Origin: an uncultured Collinsella sp.
Lineage (GTDB): Bacteria; Actinomycetota; Coriobacteriia; Coriobacteriales; Coriobacteriaceae
DNA length: 62,171 nucleotides
NCBI GenBank assembly: GCA_900541725.1
Contig: UQLB01000014.1
Span: 1 to 62,171, forward strand
Direction: 5' to 3'
Shown: positions 46,031 to 54,075 of the stretch, one piece after another
How positions within the stretch are numbered: position 1 is the first letter of the stretch
Layout of the letters: each line of letters starts with the position of its first letter
Notes under the pieces: model-generated
The model's input: the letters and a program-made list of their open reading frames with translations, nothing else
Told to the model about the DNA's origin: nothing
Database searches by the model: none
Program-made: the position numbers and the translations under genes

Positions 46031-46796
46031 CTTCCAGACCTCCAGCGTCGAGGGCGTTTACGGACGGATTGCTGTGCGACTTGTAGTACTCGATGGCCGC
46101 GGCGGCACCGAGCAGGGCAATGGGGAGAATGCTTATCTGCAGGTAGGCGGCCAGAACGAAGCCAACGATGGCGTAGGCGATGAATTTCTTCATTGGCATG
46201 AAGGACAGAAGCATCGCAAGGCCGACGACGGGGAGGATACCGGCGGCGATGGAGAGGCCGGTCGTGAACCAGGAGGGCATGACGGAGAGGAAAGCGTTGA
46301 CGGCATCGGCGCCAAAGAGCAGTACGGCAAACGTGGGGATGGCCGCCGTAAGGCCATAGAAGACCGGACCGAGGAAAAGTACGCTCTTCATCTGCGAGTA
46401 CTTGCCCTCTTCGGCAAAGCGCTGCGAGGTACGCCCGAGGAAGCCGTTTGCCGTCTTGGCGATGACGTCGAGCTGAAGGCCGAGCATGCCGACTGCGATT
46501 CCGGCGGCAACGCCGACGCTCGCCTCCTGACCCGAGGTGATGGCAACGACGGCGCCAATGATGGCGGCAGTGGGATAGTCGGGGACGGAGGCTCCTCCCA
46601 TGGCCGCCACGCCCAGGCTCATGAGTTGGACGATGGCGCCGACGGCGAGGCCGGTTACGGGGTCGCCGAGCGCAAGTCCGACGAACCATGCTGGCGTGAC
46701 GGACATGTTCGTGAGAATTTGTCCCGCGTTCTTCTCGGCTCCGTAGATGAAGGCGATGAGTGTAACGACGGCTATCTGGATGATGGATGGTGTCAT
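46023..46796 (-). CDS. PTS mannose/fructose-family EIIC
   Basis: 257-aa permease with about seven hydrophobic segments. PAWFVGLALGDPVTGLAVGA and LMSLGVAAMGGASVPDYPTA are the IIC signatures of the mannose family. AAGGGAG precedes the ATG. Second gene of the operon after IIB. Confidence 0.92.
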   Translation of the reverse strand: MTPSIIQIAVVTLIAFIYGAEKNAGQILTNMSVTPAWFVGLALGDPVTGLAVGAIVQLMSLGVAAMGGASVPDYPTAAIIGAVVAITSGQEASVGVAAGIAVGMLGLQLDVIAKTANGFLGRTSQRFAEEGKYSQMKSVLFLGPVFYGLTAAIPTFAVLLFGADAVNAFLSVMPSWFTTGLSIAAGILPVVGLAMLLSFMPMKKFIAYAIVGFVLAAYLQISILPIALLGAAAAIEYYKSHSNPSVNALDAGGLEDE

Positions 46797-46811
46797 AAGT
46801 TCACTCCCTTG

Positions 46812-47300
46812 CTAAAGCGTGATGATGCTGGAGAGCTCTACGGGCTTGTCGGCCGGCACATAGCGAACGGTGATGTCGCAGCCGGTGCCAGCAATCGCTC
46901 GATATGCGGGCAGCTCGTCTTTGGTGACGTAGGCGCGACTGCTCACCTGGACGGCGTCTGACCCCTCTTCGGGAAAGACTGTGCCTCCGACCACGAGTGT
47001 GGGAACAACCTGGCCCGTCTGTATGACGTCGAGGATGGTCTGGGGGTCTCGCGCCACGATGAAGACCGTGTGGTCGTCGTACTTGCCCGCCCGATAGTTC
47101 GTGAGAGCCGTCTCCTTGTTGATAATGGAGAGGGCGACTCCCGAGGGCTTTGCCATCCGCATGGCGGCCTTCTTGGTCGGGTCGTTGGCGACGATGTCAT
47201 CGATGACCATGAGACGCTGCGGACGGAACTCGGGTACCCACTGGGTTGCCACTATGCCGTGTAGCAGGCGGTTGTCGATGCGTGCTGCGATGATGCTCAT
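46812..47300 (-). CDS. PTS mannose/fructose-family EIIB
   Basis: 162-aa phosphocarrier. MSIIAARIDNRLLHGIVATQ carries the active His of the RLLHGQV motif, with Gln replaced by Ile. The frame is open 15 codons upstream, but conserved sequence starts at the ATG at 47300; AAGGAAGG lies about 13 nt before it. First gene of the IIB-IIC-IID-IIA-GH32 operon. Its leader and first codons are duplicated at 39915-39956. Confidence 0.92.
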   Translation of the reverse strand: MSIIAARIDNRLLHGIVATQWVPEFRPQRLMVIDDIVANDPTKKAAMRMAKPSGVALSIINKETALTNYRAGKYDDHTVFIVARDPQTILDVIQTGQVVPTLVVGGTVFPEEGSDAVQVSSRAYVTKDELPAYRAIAGTGCDITVRYVPADKPVELSSIITL

Positions 47301-47329
47301 GTGATGTTGGCTTCCTTCCTTTGCTTGCG

Positions 47330-47763
47330 TGACGCGTTTCGGCATGGCCTGTGCCGAAGCGCGTCATTCGTCCTGCCGGGCCGCGGACCCGTCGTTCAGC
47401 GTGGCCTGCCTGCGCGGGGCATGCCGGGAATTGATGTAGTCGTATGCGTAGGCGATCTCCGTGACGGGGACCTCCACGTGGTAATGGGCGGAAATGTCAG
47501 AGAAGCTCGTGCGGAATGCGATCGAGGTAGGCTCTGTGTCTCGGGGATGTTCATGCGGCTGGTCCTCCTTTCGCCACACACCTTACGGGCGGGGTGGTGC
47601 GCGGAACGGGTTGGCGCCAGTGTTTCGTCACGGGCGCGTGCACTTCGGCACTCCATGCTACATCTGAGTGGCATATGGCGACTTCTCGACACTCGCGCTC
47701 GACACAGCGAGCGGAAATGGCGCTGCCTGCCGAGCGCCTCGCGGGCGCATCCCGACCGCAGAA
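47330..47763 (-). pseudogene. Collapsed second copy of levR with its upstream flank
   Basis: The first part (about 47364-47526) equals the last 50 codons of the intact levR. It then jumps directly to the first 15 codons, ribosome binding site and upstream flank (47527-47763). Compared with 39964-42717, about 2.55 kb (equivalent to 40120-42671) is missing between ATGC tetranucleotides at both edges, plus an 11-bp gap. What is left of the start codon (47554) is out of frame with the C-terminal part. Overall identity to the intact copy is about 90% by eye. Confidence 0.88.
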
Positions 47764-47847
47764 GTGAGCGCGAAGGCTCGTCGAAGTGCTGGGTGGGGGA
47801 CCGGCGGTCTGGATACGCGGTTTCGTTCGGCGAAGGCGGCGAGGCGA

Positions 47848-48210
47848 ATGGCATGGCGAACGTACGGGTTTGACGTGAACGGGTTGCCCGTGGCGGCGTG
47901 GTATCGGGAGGAGACGGTCGAGCAGGTGCTCGCGCCGCTGCTCGCCCGTCTCGCGCGCTCGCATCAGGAGAAGGGGTCGCAGGCCCATCTCGGCAACCCG
48001 GTGCGCATACGCTATTGCGACCGGGACGGCCACGTGTCGCGAACGGATATCGTCCGCCAGGTGGACGTCGCGCCGCGAAATGCAGACTCGCCTCAATCGT
48101 CGGTAAGGGGTGCCGCGGGCGATACGATGGAATCCACGGACCGCACCGCGCCGCCGAGATTGCGACGCGAACGCAGGCGATGCGCCCGAAAAACTCCTCC
48201 GCGCATGTAG
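47848..48210 (+). pseudogene. Truncated P-loop nucleoside/sugar kinase-like ORF
   Basis: A 120-codon frame starts MAWRTYGFDVNGLPVAAWY. About 40 residues (to LARLARSHQEKG) match the N-terminal arm of the nucleoside/nucleotide kinase family in which an EKG-like segment directly precedes a Walker A loop. The Walker A and everything catalytic are missing; the remaining 80 residues are unrelated and Arg-rich at the end. Probably a deletion product, not a working enzyme. Confidence 0.45.
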
Positions 48211-48234
48211 GGCGAAACGCCAGATTGGAGCTCC

Positions 48235-49435
48235 ATGAACGATTTCTCCTTCTACTCCCCCACCCGCTTTGTCTTTGGGCGAAAAGCGACCGACAAGGTT
48301 GGGGGACTCTGTCCGCCTCCGGCTACCGCTGAGCGCTCATTGTCTACGGCAGGGGTTCCGCAGTTCGCTGCGGAACGCTCGTCCGCGTGAGGGCATCGCT
48401 CGATGCCGCGGACGTGGAGCACATCGGGCTTGGAGGGGTGCGTCCAAACCCCGAAATAGGCTTGGCACGAGAAGGCGTCGAGCTCGCACGGGCAAACGAC
48501 GCCGACATCATCCTGCCCGTGGGCGGCGGCTCCGTCATGGACTGCGCGAAGGCCATCGCACTGGGGCGGTATACGACGGCGACGTATGGGACTTCTTCCG
48601 CAAGCGCGCCGTTCCCGCCGACCGCATCGACGTCGCCTGCGTGGTGACCATCCCCGCATCCGGTTCCGAGGCCTCTAACTCCTGCGTTATCAGCAACGAC
48701 GAGGAGCACCTCAAATGCAGCATTAACACGGACCTCAACCGCCCGGCCATCGCCTTCCTCGACCCGGAGCTGACCTTCAGCCTGCCCGCCTGCCAGACCG
48801 CCGCGGGAGTGACCGACATGATCGCCCATATCATGGAGCGACTCTTCTCCGGCGAGCCCGCCGTGGGCGTAACCGACAACATCGCCTGCGGGCTAGTGCG
48901 CGCCGCGAGGGAGGCGGCGCCCAAGGTGATGGAGAACCCCGATGACTACGACGCCCGCGCCGAGATCATGTGGGTGGGTACGCTCGCCCATAACGCCCTG
49001 CGCGACGGCGATTGGACCTGCCGCGGCCTTGAGCACGAGCTATCCGCACTGGACACCAAGATCACGCACGGCGCCGGCCTCGCCGTCATCTTCCCCGCCT
49101 GGATGCGCTACGTATGGCGAGAGCACCCTGAGCGCTTCCTGGAGTTCAGCGCCCAGGCCCTTGGCATCGAACCCATCGATTCGGACGCGGACGAGCTCGA
49201 TGTGGAGGTAACCCCCGAGCAGGCAATCGAGTACGCGGTCGAAGCGACCATCGACGAGCTGCAGGATTTCTTCGTCTCGCTGGGAATGCCGCGCGCGCTA
49301 TCGGAGTTCGGAGTCACCGAGGACGATATCGAAAAGATGATTCCGGGCCTCAAGATCAACCGCGGAGAGCTCTTCGGCAGCTTCAGGAAGCTCACGCTGG
49401 ACAACGCGAGAAAGATTTACCGCAGCGCACTCTAG
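48235..49435 (+). pseudogene. Iron-containing alcohol dehydrogenase, frameshifted
   Basis: The start MNDFSFYSPTRFVFGRKATD (ATG 48235, GGAG upstream) is that of BdhA/YqhD-type butanol dehydrogenases. Near 48301-48309 the reading shifts to a second frame (RVRASLDAADVEHIGLGG, then ILPVGGGSVMDCAKAIALG), which also has an in-frame TGA at 48330. Near 48568 it shifts again to the frame that runs to 49435 (AVYDGDVWDFF, IPASGSEASNS, metal-site HGAGLAVIFPAWM). Two single-base deletions plus one nonsense change explain it. The C-terminal 290 codons stay open, so inactivation looks recent. Confidence 0.85.
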
Positions 49436-49524
49436 GAAACAGATGCCAGTCCCCCACGGGCGAGCAGCACGGCGGCCCCCGCAAACCAGAAACGGCGCCG
49501 CTCCCGCGACGCCGTCATATTCCC

Positions 49525-49600
49525 TGGTGCCCCCGGGCGGATTCGAACCGTCGACACCCGCTTTAGGAGAGCGGTGCTCTATCCCCTGAGCTACGGAGGC
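49525..49600 (-). tRNA. tRNA-Arg (anticodon CCT)
   Basis: A 76-nt cloverleaf including an encoded CCA end. Acceptor GCCTCCG/CGGGGGC (one G-T pair), D arm GCTC..GAGC, anticodon arm CCGCT-CTCCTAA-AGCGG giving anticodon CCT (reads AGG), T loop TTCGAAT. The T stem has one A-C mismatch. It marks the right edge of the accessory region. Confidence 0.95.
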
Positions 49601-49765
49601 ATGTTGTACTAGTGTAGCAGATTTACCCCTTTGCCATGTAGCGCATGGCCACTCATCGAGAAGGCTCTATAGCGAATAGTTTCCGAGGGCAATCCTCAAT
49701 ATCGGAAAGAATAACCCGGAATAACGCGAAATAATGGGACAAGCTTTCCCAACTGGCCCTCAAAA
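49601..49765. other. Intergenic region between tRNA-Arg and DUF956 terminator
   Basis: AT-richer than its surroundings. It must hold the tRNA promoter on the minus strand. No gene is seen here, nor in the 90 bp between the alcohol dehydrogenase pseudogene and the tRNA. Confidence 0.4.
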
Positions 49766-49811
49766 GGAAAATGCATCCCGGAATGAGAACAAATTCCGGG
49801 ATGCATTTTCC
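49766..49811 (-). terminator. Terminator after DUF956 gene
   Basis: A perfect 19-bp stem (49766-49784 / 49793-49811) with an 8-nt loop. The ends of the stem are A/T-rich (GGAAAA..TTTTCC), giving a U-rich 3' arm on both strands. Confidence 0.85.
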
Positions 49812-49829
49812 GCCATCTATCGCCAACGA

Positions 49830-50228
49830 TTAGCTGTCTCTGTGGAAAAGGCTCTTGATGGCAGCGGGGATGCTCTTGGCGCCCTTGGCAGTCACATCGA
49901 TAAAGTCGGGCGAACGCACGAGCTTATCCTCGTCGACGTACTTGCGGACAGCACGAAGCGTCTCTTTGTCGTCGCGCGTCGAAAACGTAAAGTGACCGTT
50001 GTCCTTGGTGAAGATGGCAAAACGCGTGATCTTCTTGGTGCCGCGTAAAACCTCGGCGGCAATATAGTCGACCTCGTCCCACGGGATTTGAATATAATCC
50101 TCGGGATTGCGCTCGTTGTAATACTCGAACGCCTTATTGCCCACCATCACGTTACCGTGGCTGGTAAGCCCCATCAGGCAGGTTGCCGGCGTTGCCAGAT
50201 CGACCGTGCTGTTCTGAGATTGCGCCAT
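49830..50228 (-). CDS. DUF956 (ManO-like) protein of the mannose PTS
   Basis: 132-aa protein starting MAQSQNSTVDLATPATCLMG. It has the DUF956 pattern, including GNVMVGNKAFEYYNERNPED and IQIPWDEVDYI. Members almost always follow a mannose PTS operon and are thought to modulate it, mechanism unknown. The start at 50228 is set by GGAGGGCGAGG; the frame extends 17 codons upstream. It is separated from the IID gene by a terminator-like hairpin. Confidence 0.85.
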   Translation of the reverse strand: MAQSQNSTVDLATPATCLMGLTSHGNVMVGNKAFEYYNERNPEDYIQIPWDEVDYIAAEVLRGTKKITRFAIFTKDNGHFTFSTRDDKETLRAVRKYVDEDKLVRSPDFIDVTAKGAKSIPAAIKSLFHRDS

Positions 50229-50243
50229 GCGCGCCTCGCCCTC

Positions 50244-50292
50244 CAAATAAAACAATCGGACCGCATCCAGTGTACCCACCGGGTGCGGTCCG
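50244..50292 (-). terminator. Terminator or attenuator between IID and DUF956
   Basis: A 12-bp stem CGGACCGCATCC / GGGTGCGGTCCG (50257-50268 / 50281-50292, one mismatch) is followed on the minus strand by ATTGTTTTATTT. The U tract runs straight into the DUF956 ribosome binding site, so only read-through transcripts, or a promoter overlapping it, would express that gene. Confidence 0.75.
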
Positions 50293-50348
50293 TTTCAATG
50301 GCTCAAAAGCCCTTGCCTAGCAATTCTCGGTCTTAAGCCGAAACGTGC

Positions 50349-51269
50349 TTACATGAAGCCGCAGACGCGACCGATGATGCCGATGGCGAAGAGAGCCAGG
50401 ATGATGACAATCGGGCTGACCTTCTTCTTGAGGAGCTTGCAGACCAGCAGGGTCAGGCACACAGCGGCAAGGCCGGGGATGAGCTGATCGAGGTTAGCCT
50501 GAAGCGTGGTGACCTTCACCTGATCAAGGGCGTTAGCACCGATGGAGTTATACATCGTCAGTGCTTCCTTGACACCCTCAGAACCGGAGGGCAGGTTAGC
50601 CCAGTCGATAAAGGCGCCAGCAGACTGCGTGACCTTGGAGACGACCGGGGTGAAGGAGATGGACACCCAGCGCTCGACCAGGGCGCCGATGATGAACATA
50701 CCCAGGATGGAAGCACCCTCGGTGACCTTGCCCATCAGACCGCCGGAGAGGTCCTTGGCGATGGAGGAGCCGACCTTGTAGCCAAACTCCTGCGTGTACC
50801 ACAGGAAGGCGTAACGGATGATGTTCCACGCGAAGAAGAACAGCAGCGGACCGGCGATGCTGCCGGACAGGGCCAGGGAAGCGCCCAGAGCGCCCAGAAT
50901 CGGGCGAAGGGTGAACCAGAAGGCGGGGTCGCCGACGCCGGCGAGCGGGCCCATCATACCGACCTTGACGCCCTGAATGGCGACGTCGTCGATCGGAGCA
51001 CCGTTGGCGCGCTCCTCCTCGAGAGCGAGGGTGACGCCAATGACGGGGGCGGAAACATAAGGGTGGGTGTTATAGAACTCCAGGTGGCGCTTAAGAGCGG
51101 CAATCTGATCATCCTTGTTGGTGTAGAGCTTCTTGATCGCAGGGATCATTGCGAAGCACCAGCCGCCGTTCTGCATACGCTCGTAGTTCCACGAGCCCTG
51201 AAGGAACTGATGACGGAAGCAAACCTTCTTGCGGTCAGCCTTGGTGAGCTGAATCTTGTTCTCTGCCAT
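50349..51269 (-). CDS. PTS mannose-family EIID
   Basis: 306-aa membrane subunit starting MAENKIQLTKADRKKVCFRH. FLQGSWNYERMQNGGWCFAM and VKVGMMGPLAGVGDPAFWFT are the IID signatures, followed by C-terminal hydrophobic helices. AGGAGGGG 8 nt before the ATG at 51269 rules out the upstream GTG. Third gene of the operon. Confidence 0.94.
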   Translation of the reverse strand: MAENKIQLTKADRKKVCFRHQFLQGSWNYERMQNGGWCFAMIPAIKKLYTNKDDQIAALKRHLEFYNTHPYVSAPVIGVTLALEEERANGAPIDDVAIQGVKVGMMGPLAGVGDPAFWFTLRPILGALGASLALSGSIAGPLLFFFAWNIIRYAFLWYTQEFGYKVGSSIAKDLSGGLMGKVTEGASILGMFIIGALVERWVSISFTPVVSKVTQSAGAFIDWANLPSGSEGVKEALTMYNSIGANALDQVKVTTLQANLDQLIPGLAAVCLTLLVCKLLKKKVSPIVIILALFAIGIIGRVCGFM

Positions 51270-51285
51270 ATGTATCACTCCCCTC

Positions 51286-52104
51286 CTACTCGTAATCGTT
51301 CAGAATGTCGCCGAGCGGATCACCGGAGCCACCGCCCATGCCGCCACCCTGCTTGGCCAGATCCTTGAGGCCAAGGTAGATGAGGGCAAGGGAGATGCCG
51401 ATGAGGCCAAGGGCGATCAGCGTGAGCTGAGGGATGGCAGCAAGGACAAAGCCGAGGATGAAGAACGGCCAGGTCTCCTTGGTGGCCATCATGTTGATGA
51501 CCATGGCGTAACCGACGGAAGCGACCATGCCGCCGCCGACAGCCATGCCGCCGGACAGCCAGTCGGGCATAGCGTTAAGCGCGTTGGTAACAGCCTCGGC
51601 CGGGATGATGCACAGAAGTACTGCCGGGATGGCGATACGAAGACCCTGCATGAGGATGGCAGCGTACTGCCAGCGCTCGATGCCGGAGAAGTCGCCCTTC
51701 TCGGCGCAACCGTCCATGGCGTGAGCGATAGCGGTGGCCAGGGTACGGCAGATCATGGTCAGGAACAGGCCAGCGACCGACAGCGGGACGGCGACGGCGA
51801 TGGCGGCGGTAACGGCCTTGGCCGAATCGGTGGCGCCGCCGTTGAGGGCGAGCACCATGATGATCGAAGAAGCGACCGAAGCCAGAGCGGCATCAGGCGC
51901 GACGGCGGCGCCGACATTAGCCCAGCCAAGGGCCATCATCTGGAGCGAACCGCCCAGGAGGATGCCCTCCTGAAGGTGACCGGTTACGAGACCGATAAGC
52001 GTGCATGCCACGAGCGGCTGATGGAACTGGAACTCATCCAGAATGCCTTCCATACCGGCAAGCAACGCGACAATCGCAACAAGCAGAATAGTGATTGCAG
52101 ACAT
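51286..52104 (-). CDS. PTS mannose-family EIIC
   Basis: 272-aa permease with about seven hydrophobic segments. It contains the IIC signature LGGSLQMMALGWANVGAAVA, and a Gly-rich C-terminal tail. AAAGGAGGG precedes the ATG. It forms the transport channel with IID. Confidence 0.94.
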   Translation of the reverse strand: MSAITILLVAIVALLAGMEGILDEFQFHQPLVACTLIGLVTGHLQEGILLGGSLQMMALGWANVGAAVAPDAALASVASSIIMVLALNGGATDSAKAVTAAIAVAVPLSVAGLFLTMICRTLATAIAHAMDGCAEKGDFSGIERWQYAAILMQGLRIAIPAVLLCIIPAEAVTNALNAMPDWLSGGMAVGGGMVASVGYAMVINMMATKETWPFFILGFVLAAIPQLTLIALGLIGISLALIYLGLKDLAKQGGGMGGGSGDPLGDILNDYE

Positions 52105-52122
52105 GTATCGGACCCTCCTTTA

Positions 52123-53112
52123 CTATGCTTGAGCGGCCAGTTCGGCCTTAGCTTTCTTCAACATGGCGTCGAGATCCTCGGAGGAATCCGAAGGAACCTT
52201 GCGGACCTCGAACTTGACGCCCTTGGCCTTGAGGGCCTCGAGAGTCTTAACGTCATCATCGCCCATAGCGACGGCGTTGGTGACGACGACCTTGCCCTTG
52301 GAGTGAGCCATGGAACCGATGTTGACTTCTTTGATGTCGACGCCGGCCTCGATGGCCTTGAGCAGATCCTGCGGGTTCTCGAAGAGCAGCATGGCCTTGG
52401 TGTCACCAAAGCGCGTGTCCTTGACGACCTCGGCCATCTTCTTGATGGGAACGACGTTGGCATGGACTCCCGGAGGGGCAGCCTGCTCGATCATGGTCTT
52501 GCGGAGCTCGTCGTGAGCAACGCCGTCGGAAACCACGATGATGCGGTTGGGGTTGATCTGCTTGGTCCACGTGGTGGCCACCTGGCCATGAAGCAGACGG
52601 GTGTCGATACGGACGTGGGCGATCTTGATGTGCCCATCGCCGATGACCGTTCCCGGAGGGATGGCGCCTGCAGGAGCAGCGGCGGCTGCAGCCGGCTTCT
52701 TCTCCTCGGGCTCCAGAGACTCGGGCTTGACGCGCACGCCAGCCTTAGCCTCAGTCACGAGATGTTTTGCGATCGCATGTGCAGTGTTCTTTGCGTCAAA
52801 GCGCTGCGAATATGCCTCGATGAGCATAGGCAGGTTGACACCGGTGACGATAGCCCAGGAATCGTGGCCCTCGATGAGCCCGCTGATCTGGTTGAACGGC
52901 GTGCCGCCCCACAGATCAACGAGGAAGAGCACCTGCTCCTGGTCCTCGAAGGAAGCGACTGCTTCCTCGACCTTGGCGCGGAAATCGTCGGGGCCCATGC
53001 TCGGCTCGAGCGAGACCACGGCAACAGACGGCTGATCGCCAAAGACCATCGAGCCCGTCTGCTTGATTCCAGCTGCCAAGTCCCCGTGGCTAGCAAGAAC
53101 AATACTTACCAT
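52123..53112 (-). CDS. PTS mannose-family EIIAB fusion
   Basis: 329-aa two-domain phosphocarrier. The EIIA domain (residues about 1-130) has SIVLASHGDLAAG with the phosphorylated His and LVDLWGGTPFN. An Ala/Pro-rich linker (about 150-170) leads to EIIB with VRIDTRLLHGQVATTW (active His) and VVSDGVAHDE. AAAGGAGG lies 7 nt before the ATG at 53112; a GTG directly before it is too close. First gene of the operon. Unlike the fructan-type system of this window, A and B are fused. Confidence 0.95.
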   Translation of the reverse strand: MVSIVLASHGDLAAGIKQTGSMVFGDQPSVAVVSLEPSMGPDDFRAKVEEAVASFEDQEQVLFLVDLWGGTPFNQISGLIEGHDSWAIVTGVNLPMLIEAYSQRFDAKNTAHAIAKHLVTEAKAGVRVKPESLEPEEKKPAAAAAAPAGAIPPGTVIGDGHIKIAHVRIDTRLLHGQVATTWTKQINPNRIIVVSDGVAHDELRKTMIEQAAPPGVHANVVPIKKMAEVVKDTRFGDTKAMLLFENPQDLLKAIEAGVDIKEVNIGSMAHSKGKVVVTNAVAMGDDDVKTLEALKAKGVKFEVRKVPSDSSEDLDAMLKKAKAELAAQA

Positions 53113-53449
53113 CACATAACCTCCTTTTTGTCTACGTATTTCCTACACGACATGAAAGGAGTATACCTGTTTGGATTGTGGAATTATAGCTAAATTCGCA
53201 AAAGGTTGGATTATTTGTTTAAACGTCTAAGTTTGTTACAAATTGATTACATTGCTGGTTTACAGCTCATTGCCTGATAAAACGTGATTTGCCGATTGTT
53301 TCCAAAGACATATACAGGCGCACTGTTCGTTAAAACCGCTTTTAGGTGGATCCCAATGCGCCTGCGTGCCGCCATTTTGTTTAAACAGACATGACTTGAC
53401 TAACCGAAGCAAATATGTTTAGAACTCTAGCCCATGCAGTCATTGGATG
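53113..53449. promoter_or_regulatory. Promoter region of the mannose PTS operon
   Basis: About 335 bp, AT-rich, no gene. The palindrome GTTTAAAC occurs twice inside the shared sequence TTTGTTTAAACRG/TTTGTTTAAACG at 53214-53225 and 53376-53387, about 162 bp apart, and may mark regulator sites. The second half also lies beyond the hypA stop. Confidence 0.4.
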
Positions 53450-53878
53450 TTAGGCGATGTGGAGGGGGTTGGCGGCGTCGACGGCATCGGGGGCGTCGGA
53501 GAGGCCGTCAGGAGCAGCGTCTGCCGGGTCCTCGTCGGGGGTCTCGATCTGTTTGATCATTACCTCTTGACCCTGCAGCAAATAGGTCTCGCCGCTACCG
53601 CACTGGGGACAGGTCTTGCCGTGCTCGACCGTCGCGTAGTCGCAGCCGCACGCCTCGCAATGTGTCACGGCCTCGACGGGCTCCACGATAAGCTCCGCGC
53701 CCTGCGCGATAGGCTTTTTATCTGCTACCCAGCGCCAAGCGTCGAGCAGCAAGTCGGGAACGACGCCCGAGACCTCGCCCAGTAGCAACGTCACGCTCGA
53801 AACGCGACGCACGCCATGAGCGCGCGCCACATTCTCGACATCGCGAATGATGTGGTAAACGATTCCCAATTCATGCAA
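53450..53878 (-). CDS. hypA: Hydrogenase/urease nickel incorporation protein HypA
   Basis: 142-aa metallochaperone. The N-terminal MHELGIVYHII provides the nickel-binding Met-His-Glu. The zinc site is formed by CEACGCDY and CPQCGSGE. The C-terminal 25 residues (Asp/Pro/Ala-rich) exceed the usual length of about 115. No hypB, other hyp or hydrogenase gene lies in the window, so its target enzyme must be encoded elsewhere. Confidence 0.93.
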   Translation of the reverse strand: MHELGIVYHIIRDVENVARAHGVRRVSSVTLLLGEVSGVVPDLLLDAWRWVADKKPIAQGAELIVEPVEAVTHCEACGCDYATVEHGKTCPQCGSGETYLLQGQEVMIKQIETPDEDPADAAPDGLSDAPDAVDAANPLHIA

Positions 53879-54046
53879 GGTAGAAACCTTTCAACAACGG
53901 TTGATGCGATGTCAGCCAAACGTCAGCGAGCGGCGATCCAGGTGCCCCAGGTTGCCCCGAAACAAGGCGTCCGCTGGGCTTTTGCCCGCGGCGCCGAAGT
54001 TGAGGGGCAAGATGGGGTGCTTGGGCGCCGCGCAGCGTCGGCAGTG

Positions 54047-54068
54047 CCGCCGTTCGTTAGAACGGCGG
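54047..54068 (-). terminator. Hairpin after the oxidoreductase gene
   Basis: A perfect 9-bp stem CCGCCGTTC/GAACGGCGG with a 4-nt loop lies 8 bp past the stop codon. There is no U tract, so it may protect the 3' end rather than terminate. Confidence 0.45.
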
Positions 54069-54075
54069 AACCTCA

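Noticed and set aside
51256..53193. 645-codon plus-strand frame opposite the mannose PTS operon
   Set aside because: It covers three genes with clear PTS motifs on the minus strand and shows no family features itself.
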